Notes under the pieces: model-generated
What the model was told of the DNA's origin: nothing
The model's input: the letters and a program-made list of their open reading frames with translations, nothing else
Database searches by the model: none
Shown: piece by piece, positions 1 through 12,748 of the stretch
Position numbering within the stretch: position 1 is the first letter of the stretch
Layout of the letters: each line of letters begins with the position of its first letter
Translations under genes and position numbers: made by a program
From: Bigelowiella natans CCMP2755
Lineage: Eukaryota > Cercozoa > Chlorarachniophyceae
Length of the DNA stretch: 64,000 nt
Direction: 5' to 3'
Assembly (NCBI GenBank): GCA_000320545.1
Contig: ADNK01002518.1
Coordinates: 1 to 64,000, forward strand

Positions 1-790
1 GATGGTGGTGGTCATGTGACGGAGGAAGAAAAAAAGGATGCCCTCAGATGGGGAACACGTTTGAAGAAGCTGAGCAAGGTTGCACGGGGAAGGCGCTTCC
101 CCTGCCCTCATTGGTGCCAGCTTTTTGCGTTTGCCTTGCACTCCCCGGGTCGCTCATGCGGTGTGCCTTTCTCGACTGGTTGCTCCTGTTTGTCAAGCAC
201 GCAACTCTGACCGTTGCGGCAAGTTTTTTTGCTTTGCACGTGATTTTTCATTGCGAAGCTTTTTTCCTTCGTTTTCTCAATGTCCAGATTTGTGTTCGTG
301 TGCGTGTTGGCTGTTGTTTGCAATCACAAGCTGAAAATGGCGCAGCTGCGTTCATTGGTGATGGATTGCAGTGCGCACGTGATGTTTTGCTGCAGATTTC
401 TCCGTCTAGCCGTCAATGCACTGCGTTCGCATTGCACGTTTCATTGGACGGGATTGTGCCCATCGCTTTCTAGTTTTCACTGTGGTCACTAGACAACCCG
501 AACAAATGAGCCACGTGAGACGTGCATGACATCTTTCAAGTGCAACCTTGCTGTGAAATGTTTGCTACATCTAGACATGTCAACTCCCACATGTTCTACC
601 ATTGAAAGTTGCCATCTAGACACATCAAGATGATGTCATGAAGAAAAATGACAAAATGTTGGCAAAATGATGCACGGATGAAATTTCGCACATCACACAT
701 GTTTGCATGCATGTGCATTTGTTTTCCTATAGCAACTACTGTAGATGAATATTCTTTAACAATTATTCCCTCATACTGCAGGTGCTGCTG
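1..790. other. left-edge spacer, repeat-island type
   Basis: No gene could be supported here. Several overlapping open frames exist on both strands in the first 490 bases, but none shows a recognisable motif or splice-compatible extension, and the sequence is a low-complexity mix of TGCA, CTAG and TTGC words. It resembles the other 3'-end spacers of this window. It lies downstream of the ARP4 stop codon. Confidence 0.5.
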
Positions 791-2586
791 CTATGGACAT
801 TTTCGGCGAAGAAGATTGACACCATGCTCCTCATATCTGGGAAAAAGCAAGATTAGTAAGAGATGCAGCTGCTAACTGTTGTTCATAACACATACTCCTG
901 TTTCGATAGCCACATTTGGTGGAAGGTTCCTAAAGACGCCAGTATTGATCCCCCGATCCAGACGCCATAGCACTTTTCACTCTGTGTTATTGAGGCATCA
1001 ATGTTGCAAAAATAAATAATTTCCACGATAATATTTTTAGAATACTTCTAATATCTTGTTAGTATTACAATCACGCATAAATTTTCAAACCTTAGTGCTT
1101 GTAGGGATGGTTTTTACTTTGAAAGCGGATGGAATTGAGTGCTCTAAATCTCGATTTAGTCTTTCGGGAAGTCCGGGTAAAATTGATGAACCTCCTGTTA
1201 CAAAAGTTGATGATGATGACGACGATGATAATCATTGTATCAGTGATGCTGCTGCTACTGCTGATGATAGTAGTATGTATAAGATAAATCTACTACATCT
1301 GTCGTCTATCTCTCTTTCAGATCAACATTTATGATGCCCCCCCTCCCTCCCTCTCATCATCCGTCACTATTACCTGTGAGGACTATGGAAGAGAACAAAT
1401 CTCTCCTAATGTCTGGCTCACATGTGTTGATGGACTCTATCACCATATTGGGTATACCATTGAACTTGAATCCGCCCTGTTTTGATTGATTGATGATGTT
1501 GTAGCAGTATTTAACAATGGTAATAGCAGCTACTGATGATAATGATGACAAAATAACTTGCTTACAATGTCCTGAGATATATTGAAGTTGCCGGGGTTGA
1601 ACAAAATCTCGCTGGCCTCATATCTTTCTGATCCAATTTCCAATATTTTCCCATCGGGGAGTTCGTAAGATGTTCTTGGCACGTTCTCGTAGTCCTTACG
1701 TGTTTGTAGTAGTAATAGTAATAGTAGTAGCAGTATTAGTATATAAATCAGTAATCATTGCATAAATAACTAACTTAACCATCAGTAAAGTTACAAATGC
1801 TGTGTGCGTGTATATCTTGTACTACTATTGGACTGTTACTACGACACTACTAACACTACCACTACGACAATACCTTAGGGTTAAAACTTGAATCTGCCAC
1901 ACGGCATATCGATTCCTGTGTGTCAGCAGCAATTATATATGATTCAAATTCATATTGTTATTATCATCATTATTGTAATGATTTTGTTTTTGCTGAGCAC
2001 CTTTATATCCCGAACCACTTCCATACACATGTATCGATGAAATGAGGCAGTCGTGTTCTGTCACAAAGAAAAGCAATGGTAATACGAAATCAAAGCTTGG
2101 ATTATGTGTCACGTTGTGGTCTCAGTTATTTGTGTACTGTTAGCAATATTGGACATTGAAATTAATATAAGTATATGCATTTATCATAGAACCGGAAACG
2201 TGCTAAGACTTGTCTTGAGTGCTCCTTTGTCAAATTTCTGATGTTGATGAAATTATGAATGTGTGATGATCGATTACTTTAGGATCGTAGTAGCGAATGA
2301 ATAAAAAGCGGAAGGAAATTGCTGTGCCTCTACGATGTGAAAACGCAAGTAGTTACAAATTACATGATAAGGATGGCATTTTATTCGTGATGACGACTAC
2401 GACGATGATGGTTTAAGGGAAAAGAAAGTGATAAATTAATGAATTGGATAAAATGCTGCTGATGGAGAGAGCTTGTTTGAGACTCTTTTTCTAGAAAGTA
2501 GCACGCATAGACAGACACGCATTAATATATACTATACTGACCTTCTTCAGTAGGTATGGAGGCACCAGCTCTAGTGGAGTGTCCTG

Positions 2587-2619
<33 letters not shown>

Positions 2620-3302
2620 TTGATAAGCGATGATATATCATTCGATGTATGTGTGAACATGCATGCATGCGTCCATTCAGATGTGCTGCTGCACTATATT
2701 ATTGTTTGTGCTCGCTAGCTTGTGTGCGTACGACGCATGCGCAGAAAAGTTTGACAATAATACTGTCATTGAATACACGACGCGGTGCTTTAATGAATTA
2801 CTACTTTCTTTCGAAATAGTAACTGTTCCAGAGCGACATCAAGCATTTCTCTGTGGGAGGTGTAGTAGCAGTGATAGTAGATTTTTTGCTTCAGTTTAAT
2901 GGTATGGTGGTGATTTATTTGGGAGAAGAGATGTTTCAAGTTATTATTTGTTAAGAGTAAGGAGAGAGTTACAGGCAGAAAATAGAATGGTGTTTTAATA
3001 CCACCTTCTCTACCACCATCACCATCACCATCATCACCATACTCTACCACCGTCTATCACCATCTCACAACTAGGTGCTACATAATCATAAATCAATTAT
3101 AATATATGTACTATGCATATCTCCGTACTGTTTTTATTTATGTGGATTTATGTGAAGGACGTTTGCTCTTAACTACCACATGTTCTTTCCTACATCACAT
3201 ACTTCCACTTCTATATTACTAATACTATTACTAATACCCTGCCATTCTAGTTTTTCGAACGCCTTTGTTGAGTACATAACCGTCGTGTACAGGCACCTGA
3301 GC

Positions 3303-3338
<36 letters not shown>

Positions 3339-4496
3339 GCCATATATTCAAACGAAACGCCATCAATGGTGTAATAACGATATTTTGTATTCTCAAAATA
3401 AGGTTACATTATTGTAGCCGTCTTTTTTTATACATACATGTTTCTACAGTGCTGTAAGTAGTAGTAGTGTTATTTCACCAATCTTCTACCACACCGAACT
3501 ATACTACTACTACTACTACTACTACTGGTACTACTATTAAAATCTCAATAAGCAATGATACCAGCACCTGCCTGTTTACCACCACCAGCAACAACAACAA
3601 CAACAACAACTACTACTACTACTACTACACTACTCTTTGAAATGGAAAAATAGCGGTGTATGGCGAAATTAGTTGCTTTTATTTTGCTTGTACTAATATC
3701 TTGATTTGCTGTATTTTGCTTTTACTAATATTTCATTTGCTGTAGTTTACCGTACTAGTGACCCCCCCTCCTATGTCGACGACGAGAGCTACGTGCTTGC
3801 CAACAGCAAATGAAGCCAACACAGAATCCTTTACTAAAAATGTCGCAGGGGAGTTATGCTTTTCGAACAGTAGCTCCATTAATTTTTTCCGGTTCTAAAC
3901 GACAACAATACATGAAATAACAACCAAAGCCAAAATCAGTATCATTTAGCAGCCATTACGGTGAATGGTGAATCAAGTACCTCAGGAGGATTGAAGGTGG
4001 GCTCTGCCACTAAGACAGGAAACTCTTTCAAGTCAACTCGCATATGTTTTGTGAAGGCGTAATTCCAAATTTGCTCTACAGCTTCCCAATCTTTGACTAT
4101 CCCGTTACGGAGGGGCTTGCAAATGTCCATGTTATCTCTTCGAAACGTGATGCCTTGTGATCCAATAAAATATTTTCGACTATTATTTATGGGCTGTTTC
4201 ATCTTTCTTTTTGTATCAGCACTGGGGGTTGCCTCTGAGACAGCCGCAGTAGCAGATGGCGGTAACGTTGTCGTCATCATTTTTACATCCTCTTTCGAAG
4301 CAGACTCCACCTCCATGGCGGATGATACTGCTCTTACTCCACTGTTATCACTTTGCTTTCCATTACCTCCTCCTCTGGTGATCCCCACTGCCGTAGGGAT
4401 CACAACCTTCGGAAGATCTTCACCCGCATAGCCAGCTTTTGTGTATGTTGTTCCCACATCTATCACAAGTGCTCCAACCTCATCGCCACCATACAT
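791..4496 (-). CDS. ARP4: actin-related protein 4 (ARP4/BAF53 family)
   Basis: Nuclear actin-related protein, in other eukaryotes a subunit of SWI/SNF, INO80 and NuA4-type chromatin complexes. The start MYGGDEV and the following [15 protein letters not shown] match plant ARP4 closely; [57 protein letters not shown] and the final RRKCP follow in family order. Exons (minus strand): 3981-4496, 3751-3894, 3238-3296, 2805-2850, 2542-2568, 2001-2057, 1874-1915, 1566-1694, 1374-1476, 1091-1194, 896-981, 791-836. They sum to 453 codons with consistent phases, about 452 aa, close to the usual 430-440. Residues about 40-105 are a Ser/Thr-rich insertion, the place where ARP4 proteins vary. About 17 residues usual between exons 5 and 6 are absent, so a small exon at 2060-2540 may have been missed. 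Introns carry TAG, ATG, ACT and CAA microsatellites. Confidence 0.93.
2587..2619. repeat. (TAG)n microsatellite
   Basis: About eleven TAG units in an ARP4 intron, just upstream (minus-strand sense) of the 27-base exon 5. Confidence 0.9.
3303..3338. repeat. (ATG)n microsatellite
   Basis: Twelve ATG units in the ARP4 intron ending at exon 3; on the minus strand it is a CAT run seven bases from the acceptor. Confidence 0.9.
3501..3627. repeat. trinucleotide repeat cluster
   Basis: Three runs inside an ARP4 intron: (ACT)n at 3501-3525, (CAA)n at 3589-3610 and (TAC)n at 3611-3627. Confidence 0.85.
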
Positions 4497-5015
4497 GACT
4501 TCTTTTCAATTATTCACCTTCCTCGTCTTATTGGTCTCTGCCGTTTTACTTTTTTTAATCCTACAATATATCCTTCTCCTTAATTAACCCCACTTTAATC
4601 GTCGAAGATGGGTGGTACTCGCTCACACTGCGCTGCTGACTGTTACGCCCGATCCTAACAAAATTGTACTTTTTATTACTGGATCTAGTCTAATAATACG
4701 CGTGCATATGTGTGCGAGAGAGGGAGTGCAGGAGTGGGAGACAGTGCGCGCGTGTGTGTGTGGAGAAAGAGAGGGGGAGAGAGAAACATGCGTGAACTTT
4801 CTCGAATGAAAAATTTGTCAAAACGGCACACCCCCCCACGCCAAATACATTTAGGTCACCACACGAGTCAATGAAATTGAAAACATAGTGAGGGGGAGGT
4901 CGGACACTTAAATTCACACGGCATTGCGGAGCTCTCACGAAGGTGTTTGTGTGGCGCCATTAGCACCTTGTTGGTACGGTGAGTCAATGATGATTTGGAG
5001 AACCTTGTTGTTGTT

Positions 5016-5048
<33 letters not shown>

Positions 5049-5500
5049 GGATGTTATCATTATTGGTAGTAGTATTCTCTTCCCATTTTTAATTTCATCG
5101 TTATTTTGTTTTGAGTTTTTACATCATTTTAGGTTTTGGACATCATCCTTAGGTCGTCCCTAGACGTAGATCTATCGAAAATATTTTATCAGTCATCTCA
5201 ACAGCGAAAAAAATAAAAACAAAAAAATAAATCGTGTTGAGTGCCGAGAAGGATTATTCCATGATTATTTTGTCGGGAGAAATGGCTGAATAATAGTAGA
5301 TACGAAGGAGCACAAGGCTGTATCATCCGCATTTCTGGTGGTGGTGGTGGTGGTGCCGCTTCTGCACAAGAAGTAGAATACATCCTACGATCATCACATC
5401 CACCAAAACAAAAAATCAGGACAGCAATACTTTGATCCAGAGCGAAGAACGAAAACAAACAAAAAACAAACGAGGGGCGGAACAGCGAGCTAGTATTCCG
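4497..5500. promoter_or_regulatory. divergent intergenic region
   Basis: Head-to-head gap between ARP4 (minus) and the unrecognised gene at 5501 (plus), so it should hold both promoters. It contains a GA-rich stretch near 4715-4790, a (TTG)n run and a short GGT run at 5337-5354. No specific promoter element can be named from sequence alone. Confidence 0.4.
5004..5050. repeat. (TTG)n microsatellite
   Basis: Nearly pure TTG run in the divergent gap upstream of the gene at 5501. Confidence 0.9.
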
Positions 5501-6537
5501 ATGGGTGTCAACTACAGTCACCTCCGCGATGTTGTCAGAGTTCTCGGGCTTAATCTCTCGAATGGGTCACTAGAAATAGTAGCTTCTCCAAATTATTAGT
5601 TAGATGACATGACGGCGTGTTGCAGGCGATACCTGGCAAGGAATGACGTTGAAATTCTGTTTAAGCTGGTTCCCAACAAAAACATTACAGTGCAGAACTT
5701 AGTAAAATGGCGAACTAAGGTAAAATGAGACAAAACTATTTAAATCAGCTGACATCCTTACGTACGTACAGGTAGAGGAGGCATCGACATTTTCTTGTTG
5801 TCGAGACAAAAGAGGAGAGCTTAATAAAGAGTTTCACATCACCGAAGTTGAGGTATTGATTTCGCACAAGTTGTATCTTTCCTTACATAATAATATTCAT
5901 CCTGCTGAACTGCGACCCTACTTCCTACCCAACAACCAGGATTACTTAATATTCATGGGGGTTAATGTTTCTGAGATGAAAAGCAACGTGGTACTGGATT
6001 TGGAAGCCAAGATGAAAAATGAGGATATAAGCAAGAAGATCATTAGGACCTATATTACTGCAAGGGTAGTAGTGAAGAGTACTTTAATTTCATACCTCCT
6101 TCAATACAGAAGACTCTTTGTTGTCTGTTGTTCGTCATTTTTTTACTCAAAGTTGATGTTTGATGCTTTGAGGATTTTGGTCAAATTGATTCATGCTTGT
6201 ATGTTGCAAAATGCAGGAATGGGACAACTCTTTAATCGACCTTCCAAAGAGTCAAATCGCTATCGGAGAGTTCAGTGTTGTTCTTTTCGGGGCAAAGGAG
6301 GTCAAAATGCAAGAGGAATTTACAGAAAGATTTGTCCTCAAGTATCCCAAGTTATTGGAACAGAAAATAGAAAATGAGAAGATTGGATGGATTGTAGAAC
6401 AAAAAGACCTTGAGGAATTTCTTTGGAAGCACGAAAAATCTAGATTAAGTCACTATGACACATTGATGACTGAAAACGTTCAAGTGTGGATCTCGAAGGA
6501 AAAACATCTAGAAAGACAAACAACACGATTACACTGA
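5501..6537 (+). CDS. unrecognised five-exon protein, about 228 aa
   Basis: I do not recognise this family. Exons 5501-5565, 5626-5719, 5772-5852, 5940-6065 and 6217-6537 join to 687 bases, all with GT-AG borders and agreeing phases, which is the main reason to call a gene. The protein starts MGVNYSHLRDVVRVLG, and its middle has NDVEILFKLVPNKN and LVKWRTK. The last exon is rich in Lys and Glu and predicts mostly helix (residues about 125-228, for example EFTERFVLKYPKLLEQKI). No signal peptide, membrane segment or cysteine cluster was seen. The start at 5501 gives the longest frame that splices cleanly. It is divergent from ARP4, with its 3' end facing a repeat island. Function unknown. Confidence 0.6.
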
Positions 6538-7051
6538 TTTGTCATTTGTGTTAATAAATTTTCAAAAATTCTGAAACATCAAATTCCTCATCATGGAAAT
6601 TATGTGTTGAAGCTTACCTTCTTGCTGCTTGGATCGTCGCATATCATGACATCGAATAGAGAGAAATAAATAAGCCCACAGCTGCAAAATCCGCTACTCT
6701 CCGGAGTCTCCTAGTTTCCTAGCACCGCTAGACAGACAGGAACAAAGATCGTGAACAGATTCTCGGATGCCGATTCAAAGATTCGAAATTCCACAAACAT
6801 GTTTACATCATGTTAGCAACAGAGCAGTGATGCAAATGCTGCTTTCAACTATGCAACAGCTCAATCCATCGATTACAGAACATTTTGCAGTTATTGTTTC
6901 GCTGCAAATGCAAGCAAGCACCTTGAACCTGCGAGCAAAAAGCTTCAAATTTAGAAATTGCTCAAGAATGAATTGTTAAGAGGCTGGATCTCTAGATCTG
7001 GCTCATTTTACTAAGCGCCTAGCGCTGTGTCAGACATCTGTGCGTGTAAAA

Positions 7052-7159
7052 TGTGTGAGACGGCTAGACGGATGCAAGTCGCAAGTGATCAAATCTTTTC
7101 AATGGTCATCATCCTGATGTAGCTATGCAAAGCAGCGGCCACAGCTGGACAGCGCTTAG
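7052..7159 (+). repeat. dispersed repeat family, copy A
   Basis: Contains GACGGATGCAA, then TTTTCAATGGTCATC, CCTGATGTAGCTATGCAA and AGCAGCGGCCACAGC in that order. The same ordered blocks recur at 20600-20680, 59464-59540 and 59849-59936, all on the plus strand and all in spacers. Confidence 0.75.
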
Positions 7160-7249
7160 GTCATGCATGCAGAATGTGCACATGCTGACACGTGTGCAAG
7201 TGCGTGTGCTGTGCACCATGCTTATTATATGCTGCGTGCATTATTGACT

Positions 7250-7277
7250 AGCACAGGGTTTGTGCAAACCCTGTGCT
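7250..7277. repeat. perfect inverted repeat (hairpin)
   Basis: Two exact 13-base arms, AGCACAGGGTTTG and CAAACCCTGTGCT, are separated by only two bases, so the strand could fold into a tight stem-loop. Confidence 0.85.
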
Positions 7278-8259
7278 TTTGCGCGCGCGGCCTGGCGCGT
7301 TCAATCGTTGCAATTGTACATTGGAAGCACACTGGAGCCTGTTTGAAGTTCAAATTTGAATTTTTTCCAATTTCAGCTTCAAAACCTCAGCTTTCAACGC
7401 TTGCCGCCAGCGGGCGCAAACAATTGCAAAATGCTTGCCAATTCTGAAACAGCTAGCGCAGTTGCACTTGCTGTGCCACAGCGTTTTGCAAGCTCATGAG
7501 GTGTGCTAGCTAGCTAGTCTAGTAGTGTTTGTGCGGTGTGCGCCCGCACACTAGCTAGCTTTGCATCATTGTGAAATTTCAGCACACGCACGCAAAAATT
7601 GCTCTCAAACAAGAGGTCATGCCACTCGCGTTGCAGTTTTGACGGAGTTGTGCAGTCGTTGCAGGGTTTGACGGAGTTGTGGAACACTGAATGGCCTGCG
7701 CGATGAGTCTTCGTCCCACTGTCAGTTGCTCTAGCTAGCTAGTCTAGTAGTGCCAGTAGTGCCGTGCTCATGCTGTAGTATTGTGGCATGCACGCATGTC
7801 TAGCCCTAGAGCTAGCCAGGGTGCTGCAGTGTCTAGTGTCCTGGTGTCTAGATGTCTAGATCTAGAGACGTCTAGACGTGACAGTGAGATCACTAGATCA
7901 TGCTAGCATGAGTGTGTCAACTGAATAATCATGAGACGAAACGATGATTCCAATCTAGCAATCTCGCACAGCTATGCTAGCATGGCACGCCGACGAGGAA
8001 GCGCGTTCTACTAGCCCAGCAGCTTTTATGTGAGTAACAAAAGCGACTTTGTCGGTAAATCCTATTGTCATGCGCCAGAAAATTGCGTTCATGCAAAACA
8101 AAAAGCAATGACCTAGCATTTTAAGGCACAAGCACAATGCACAGCAATATGTTAATTTAAACTTTATGTATATTGTCTGGACTGGGAACACTGCAGCATT
8201 TTTTTTCCGGGGATCATCATCAAAAGGTTTTCCGATTGTTCGATGTTAAAATAAGTATT

Positions 8260-8387
8260 TTATTTTTGTAGTCGAGACGGATACAAAAAATCGTGATTGA
8301 GTAAATCATCGACTGTCGGCCTTTCCGAAGGATTTCGATTTAAACATCTGCGACAGTAAAATTATTTGTCAATTCTTATCGCCTTTG

Positions 8388-8425
<38 letters not shown>

Positions 8426-9885
8426 ATTTTTTTAAAAAATGTTGCTACATTTTGATACAGTCCATCAATTTTTTGTCTGGATGGGATGGTATCTTGATTG
8501 CGTGTTTGGGGTCACATATGGCAAACATCTTTTGCATAATATTCTGAGAATGAATTAAATATAAAACAACGTATTTGTTAGATGGTGACCAAAGATATGA
8601 ATAAGTATGAGCCTGCCTCATCACTATCACCTTGATATGTGCAAAAGGAGCTCTTCCAAATGCCATTTGATATAATATACATCCCAAAGACCAGATGTCG
8701 GAAGACCTGAACAAGGTATAAGTACAGATAAACGCTGTGGTGGATGATTGAACTATATTTGAACGAAGATTTCCTCGTATTATCGTCTACCTTCGAAGTC
8801 TGAAAAATTTGCCATCATCCTCCCCCCCTTTGATAGTGGAGGCGTTACTTATTGATTCGGGAGACATGTAGTTCAATGTTCCAACCTAAAAGAGAGACCG
8901 TAGTAATATCATCGAATATGTAGAGCACGCGCACTACTACCATGTACTACCATTCATTACCTGGCTGTCGCGAACGACGGAAGTAACATCATCTCGGATT
9001 TGGCGTGCAATGCCAAAATCAATAATCTGTTTGTACAAACATCGATGGGAAAGATTGACCATAATATTATGAATTTTGTTTGCTTGTAGATAGAAGCAGA
9101 GTACAGGAGTGCACAGCGAGAACAGCAGTCGTATTTTCTAGTTATTCTAACTACCACTACACTACTGCTATATACACCACCTTTACAATTCCATCAACAA
9201 GGACAAAGTTCTGGGGCTTAAGATCCAAATGCACAATCCTCTGCTCATGTACAATCTATGTAGTAATATTTGGCAGCACGCACTATCATCAATCAATACG
9301 ACTACGAAGTAAGACTACGATGATAATACCACACAATATAATGTATATTCTACATCGCACGCAGCATACAGACATGCATAATGTCTCTGTATGTCTGTAA
9401 ACTAACACCACAAATTATTATGGCTACTAGCGGTCGTATAATTATCACCTTGACGCATTTCAGTATCTCTTCCCAATAAGCTCTGATTAGCGATTCGCTA
9501 AGACTTCTTCGACTAGATAGCATCATACATGCCCAAAAAATCAAATAATTTGACCACCACTACAATGACCACCACCACCACCGCCACCACCTCCTTTAAT
9601 TCTTTTTCTTATTTTTACAATGCTAATCAACACCGCATCAACGCTGACAGATCCGTAGATCCGATCTCGAAAATCATGAAGATCTTATTCTCAGATTTCT
9701 TTTCCTGAAAGGTCAATGGATAGAGATGATGACGGAGGAAATTAATGAGAATAATAATAGTGACAAACTATAAACGCACTAACCTCTGCATCTATTAGCT
9801 GTATAACGTGTTGTTGTTTCCGAAGCTTTACGAGTAAGTTGATTTCCATCCGATAGTTACCTATGTGCTGTAGTAATATCGTGAG

Positions 9886-9920
<35 letters not shown>

Positions 9921-12130
9921 GGGAATTTGCATAGTACCACGACTACTAATCAATCAATCAATCAGAGGAGGAGGGCTAGTTTGAAGATTACATTGGTATT
10001 ACTATGATGTACTACCTGATGGTAATGGGAAGGTTCTATATCAATTACTTTCAGTGCATACATTCTTAAATCCGAACTAATCACACGGTATACCTAAAAG
10101 AAAAATACTATCATTACAATAACCTTCGTCGATCAACTGCAACTCATGATTGTAGGTACTACCGCAGAGCTGCCCCCCCTTCCGATGAGAGATGCGCTAA
10201 TGTATGTCCTTCCTTTGATATTAAATCGCTTTCTGCTGCTACTGATATTGTTACTGCTGCTGCTGCTGCTAACTTTCTTAATGCTGGTGGTGGTGTAGAC
10301 GTTGTTCGCAGTAGTAGGTGCAGTGATAGTAGCAACTGATGCTCCAGCCTTCTTAGATAATGATGCTGCTGCATTTGTCGCTGCGTCACCTCCCCCCCCA
10401 GCACTTGCAATATCTCTGATTGATGATGAAGATGAAGATGATGGCTCTGTTGAATGTCGCCGTGATCCTGCATGTTTTGAATTATGACCTTGTTGCTTTT
10501 GCTGCTGATGATGGTGCCGAGAGTAGACGTATGCAGCAGATTTAGAAGATGCTGGTGTCTGGTACAGAATACGACGACGATGGTGGTGAGGCGTTGCACT
10601 TACTGTGGCAGTAGTAGTAGTGGCAGCAGTATGACTAATAATGCCCGTGGTCATTGTCGTTTTCGAATGGTCTTTCTTTTTTCCGGTGATGCCTACAACA
10701 GACGACTGACTACTCTGGTTTGAGACGTTACTAAAATTGCTGCTTTTCCTTCCATTGATGTCAGTGTCGGTCATGTCATTAGTAGTGTTCTCAGCAGGGT
10801 AGAAAGATTTTACAACAGGTTGTTTATGTTTATTGAGTAGAGCCGACTGCTCGCTCCTAGTTCGAATGACAGGTTTATGATGAGAGGAGGATAGTAATAA
10901 TGATGATGTCATTTTCGAATCACTAGCTTCCATACTTTTTTTCCTCGATGACATAACATTCATTTTGGATCTCGGAGTTTGAAACGAAGACGATGGAGCA
11001 AGATCATTCGGTTGATGTGTTGCAAGAACCGCATCGTTGTTGCTCACCTCTACTAATCCATTTTCTTCTTCTTCTTCTGTCCCTTTTGAAGACGTTCCAA
11101 TTGCAAATTTAAGCGAGGTCCGCCGCAGTTTGGATGCAGCTGTTGTAAGCAAGCCACGACTGGTAGCTGGGAGATATAGATTTTTCTTCCTAGTGTTTTG
11201 GCGCGATGAATCTAGATTGCGAGTTGCAGTGGCAGCTAGACTGGATGATATTGTTGTTGTTGACACTTTCTCTTTTGCCAAGACTGCGGAGCTACAAGTA
11301 GTATCAATCGAAGGACGGAGGATTACGTTCAATTTATCAGTTACTTTTCTTTCCCCCATTTCCGAGACAGTGGGAGTATCCCCCTCCTCAGTAGCATCAG
11401 TTGCACGCCTTGCAAGGAGGTAGTTGTTGCTTTCATCGTGGACACTTCTTTCGCTAGGATCGATATTTTCTTTATCCTGTAATCTATTTTGGTGTTGGAG
11501 ATGAGCATTTTCCCTTCGCGCTGGCTTTTCCTGAGAAGACTTAATCCTTATTTTGGTAGAAGTGTTCAAAGCTTTCTCGCCATTATGCTGATCCTGGTTT
11601 TCTTTTGAAGCTGGATTTTTATCACCCTGGTTTTCAACTTTATTTTTGTTGAAATCTTCTTTCCGTTGATTTAAACTGTTGCCTTCTTTACCAGTGCCAA
11701 TGTTGCTCTCATCATCATCGTAGTCTTCATCGTCGTCGTCGTCGTCATCATCGGCAGTGGAAGAGACTTCTACTCTCTTGGCTTTTCCTAAATTAAATGA
11801 TACAACGTGCTTGATCTTTGGCTTAGATCGCGCAACGAATGTCCCTAGTTTACGGTTCTGGGCTCCCGGAAGGCTTCTGAGTCCAAATCTCGAGGTGGTG
11901 GAAGTAGAAGACACCTTCGCTGCCTTGGAGCTGCTGTTTGTATTCAGACCGCGTCGTGATGGTAGAGGCATTGAATTTCCCGCCTTTCTCCTCCTCCTTC
12001 TGCTCGTCCTTCCTGTTATGTCTCCATCACCTCCTTCAAGAGCTCCTGGAGGCTTCAACATTATGTTCCGTTGAGGGGTTCTGGCAGACTCCTTTTTTTC
12101 AATACGACAGAGGAAAGATATGTCGTACAT
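8260..12130 (-). CDS. MPS1: MPS1/TTK dual-specificity spindle-checkpoint kinase
   Basis: Kinase of the spindle assembly checkpoint, which in other eukaryotes acts at kinetochores. The first exon (10163-12130) encodes about 656 mostly disordered residues with an acidic run near 127-140 and two KEN sequences (about 176-178 and 220-222), then the kinase start [17 protein letters not shown]. Ten further exons complete the domain: 10016-10093 (YALKVIDIE, the catalytic Lys), 9784-9867, 9634-9704, 9449-9512, 9181-9255 (HLDLKPQNF), 8961-9026 (IIDFGIA), 8791-8885 ([12 protein letters not shown], activation loop), 8631-8706 ([17 protein letters not shown]), 8449-8543 ([11 protein letters not shown]), 8260-8347 ([17 protein letters not shown]). 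The total is 920 codons. The [10 protein letters not shown] and DP-H-I-P stretches are characteristic of MPS1. The catalytic loop has HLD instead of HRD; TTK itself has HSD. The TTK C-terminal extension is missing. Confidence 0.92.
8389..8423. repeat. (TA)n microsatellite
   Basis: Pure TA run in the last intron of the MPS1 kinase gene. Confidence 0.9.
9887..9920. repeat. (TAC)n microsatellite
   Basis: TAC run within an MPS1 intron between the exons at 9784-9867 and 10016-10093. Confidence 0.85.
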
Positions 12131-12748
12131 ATTGGAAAAGATCCCTTTTTCAAAAACACGATATATATTTAAACCTCACCAACCTTATAGCAAGCGAAAT
12201 GGGGGGGTTTTCTGTTATGATGCATCAAAAAAAGGTGAATTTACACTTAGGGGCGCGAACCATGAAGCCGTTGGAACATGATTCTTGCTGAACAATGACA
12301 TTTAAGTGTTGGAATGAGTTTTATTTCTCTTGTCTCAAGCTGCGACATTGGCAACAATGAAATATATGTCAGAAAATTCGCATCTATTTATAATTTAACT
12401 GTCCTCAAATACATTGGTTAACACCTAGCAAATTACAAAATTATATCTTAAATAATAGAAGAAACCTGCGAAAAATGCCAAGACTCTCCAGGAATCTCTG
12501 GAGACATATCTTTGTGTTTGGAATTTGGGAGCCCGAGAGAACAGCGGTTTTTGGTTAGAACTGGGACCAAACTAGTGCACATGTTTTTGATTCTTTTATT
12601 GTCGCATGTGAATATTCTAGGACGATTGTTTTCGTGATTGGAAATCGTTCGAAACGACGAAGAAACGCCACAGTCGAAGAGATTGCTATCCCCCCCAGGC
12701 CATACATTCCAAGCACAATAGAAGGCTGACTGCATCTTGAAAGATAAA
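12131..12748. promoter_or_regulatory. divergent intergenic region
   Basis: Head-to-head gap between MPS1 and enkurin. A minus-strand frame of about 95 codons sits at 12448-12735 but has no motif and abuts the enkurin start, so it is not called. The DNA lacks the repeat-island words. Confidence 0.4.

Larger units (their letters stand above)
6538..8259. other. repeat island between convergent 3' ends
   Basis: No gene supported. The DNA is rich in CTAG and GCATGC words and holds one copy of the dispersed GACGGATG family (7052-7159), a perfect hairpin (7250-7277) and several CTAGCTAG tracts near 7510, 7550 and 7730. Short open frames here show no motif. Confidence 0.6.

Noticed and set aside
16..492. 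Overlapping frames at the left edge
   Set aside because: Three plus frames and one minus frame cover the same DNA, none has a motif, and composition matches the other spacers.
11037..12074. Plus-strand frames opposite MPS1 exon 1
   Set aside because: Antisense shadows of a conserved minus-strand coding exon.
12448..12735. Minus-strand frame of 95 codons between MPS1 and enkurin
   Set aside because: Ends 14 bases from the enkurin start and shows no domain; better explained as promoter DNA.
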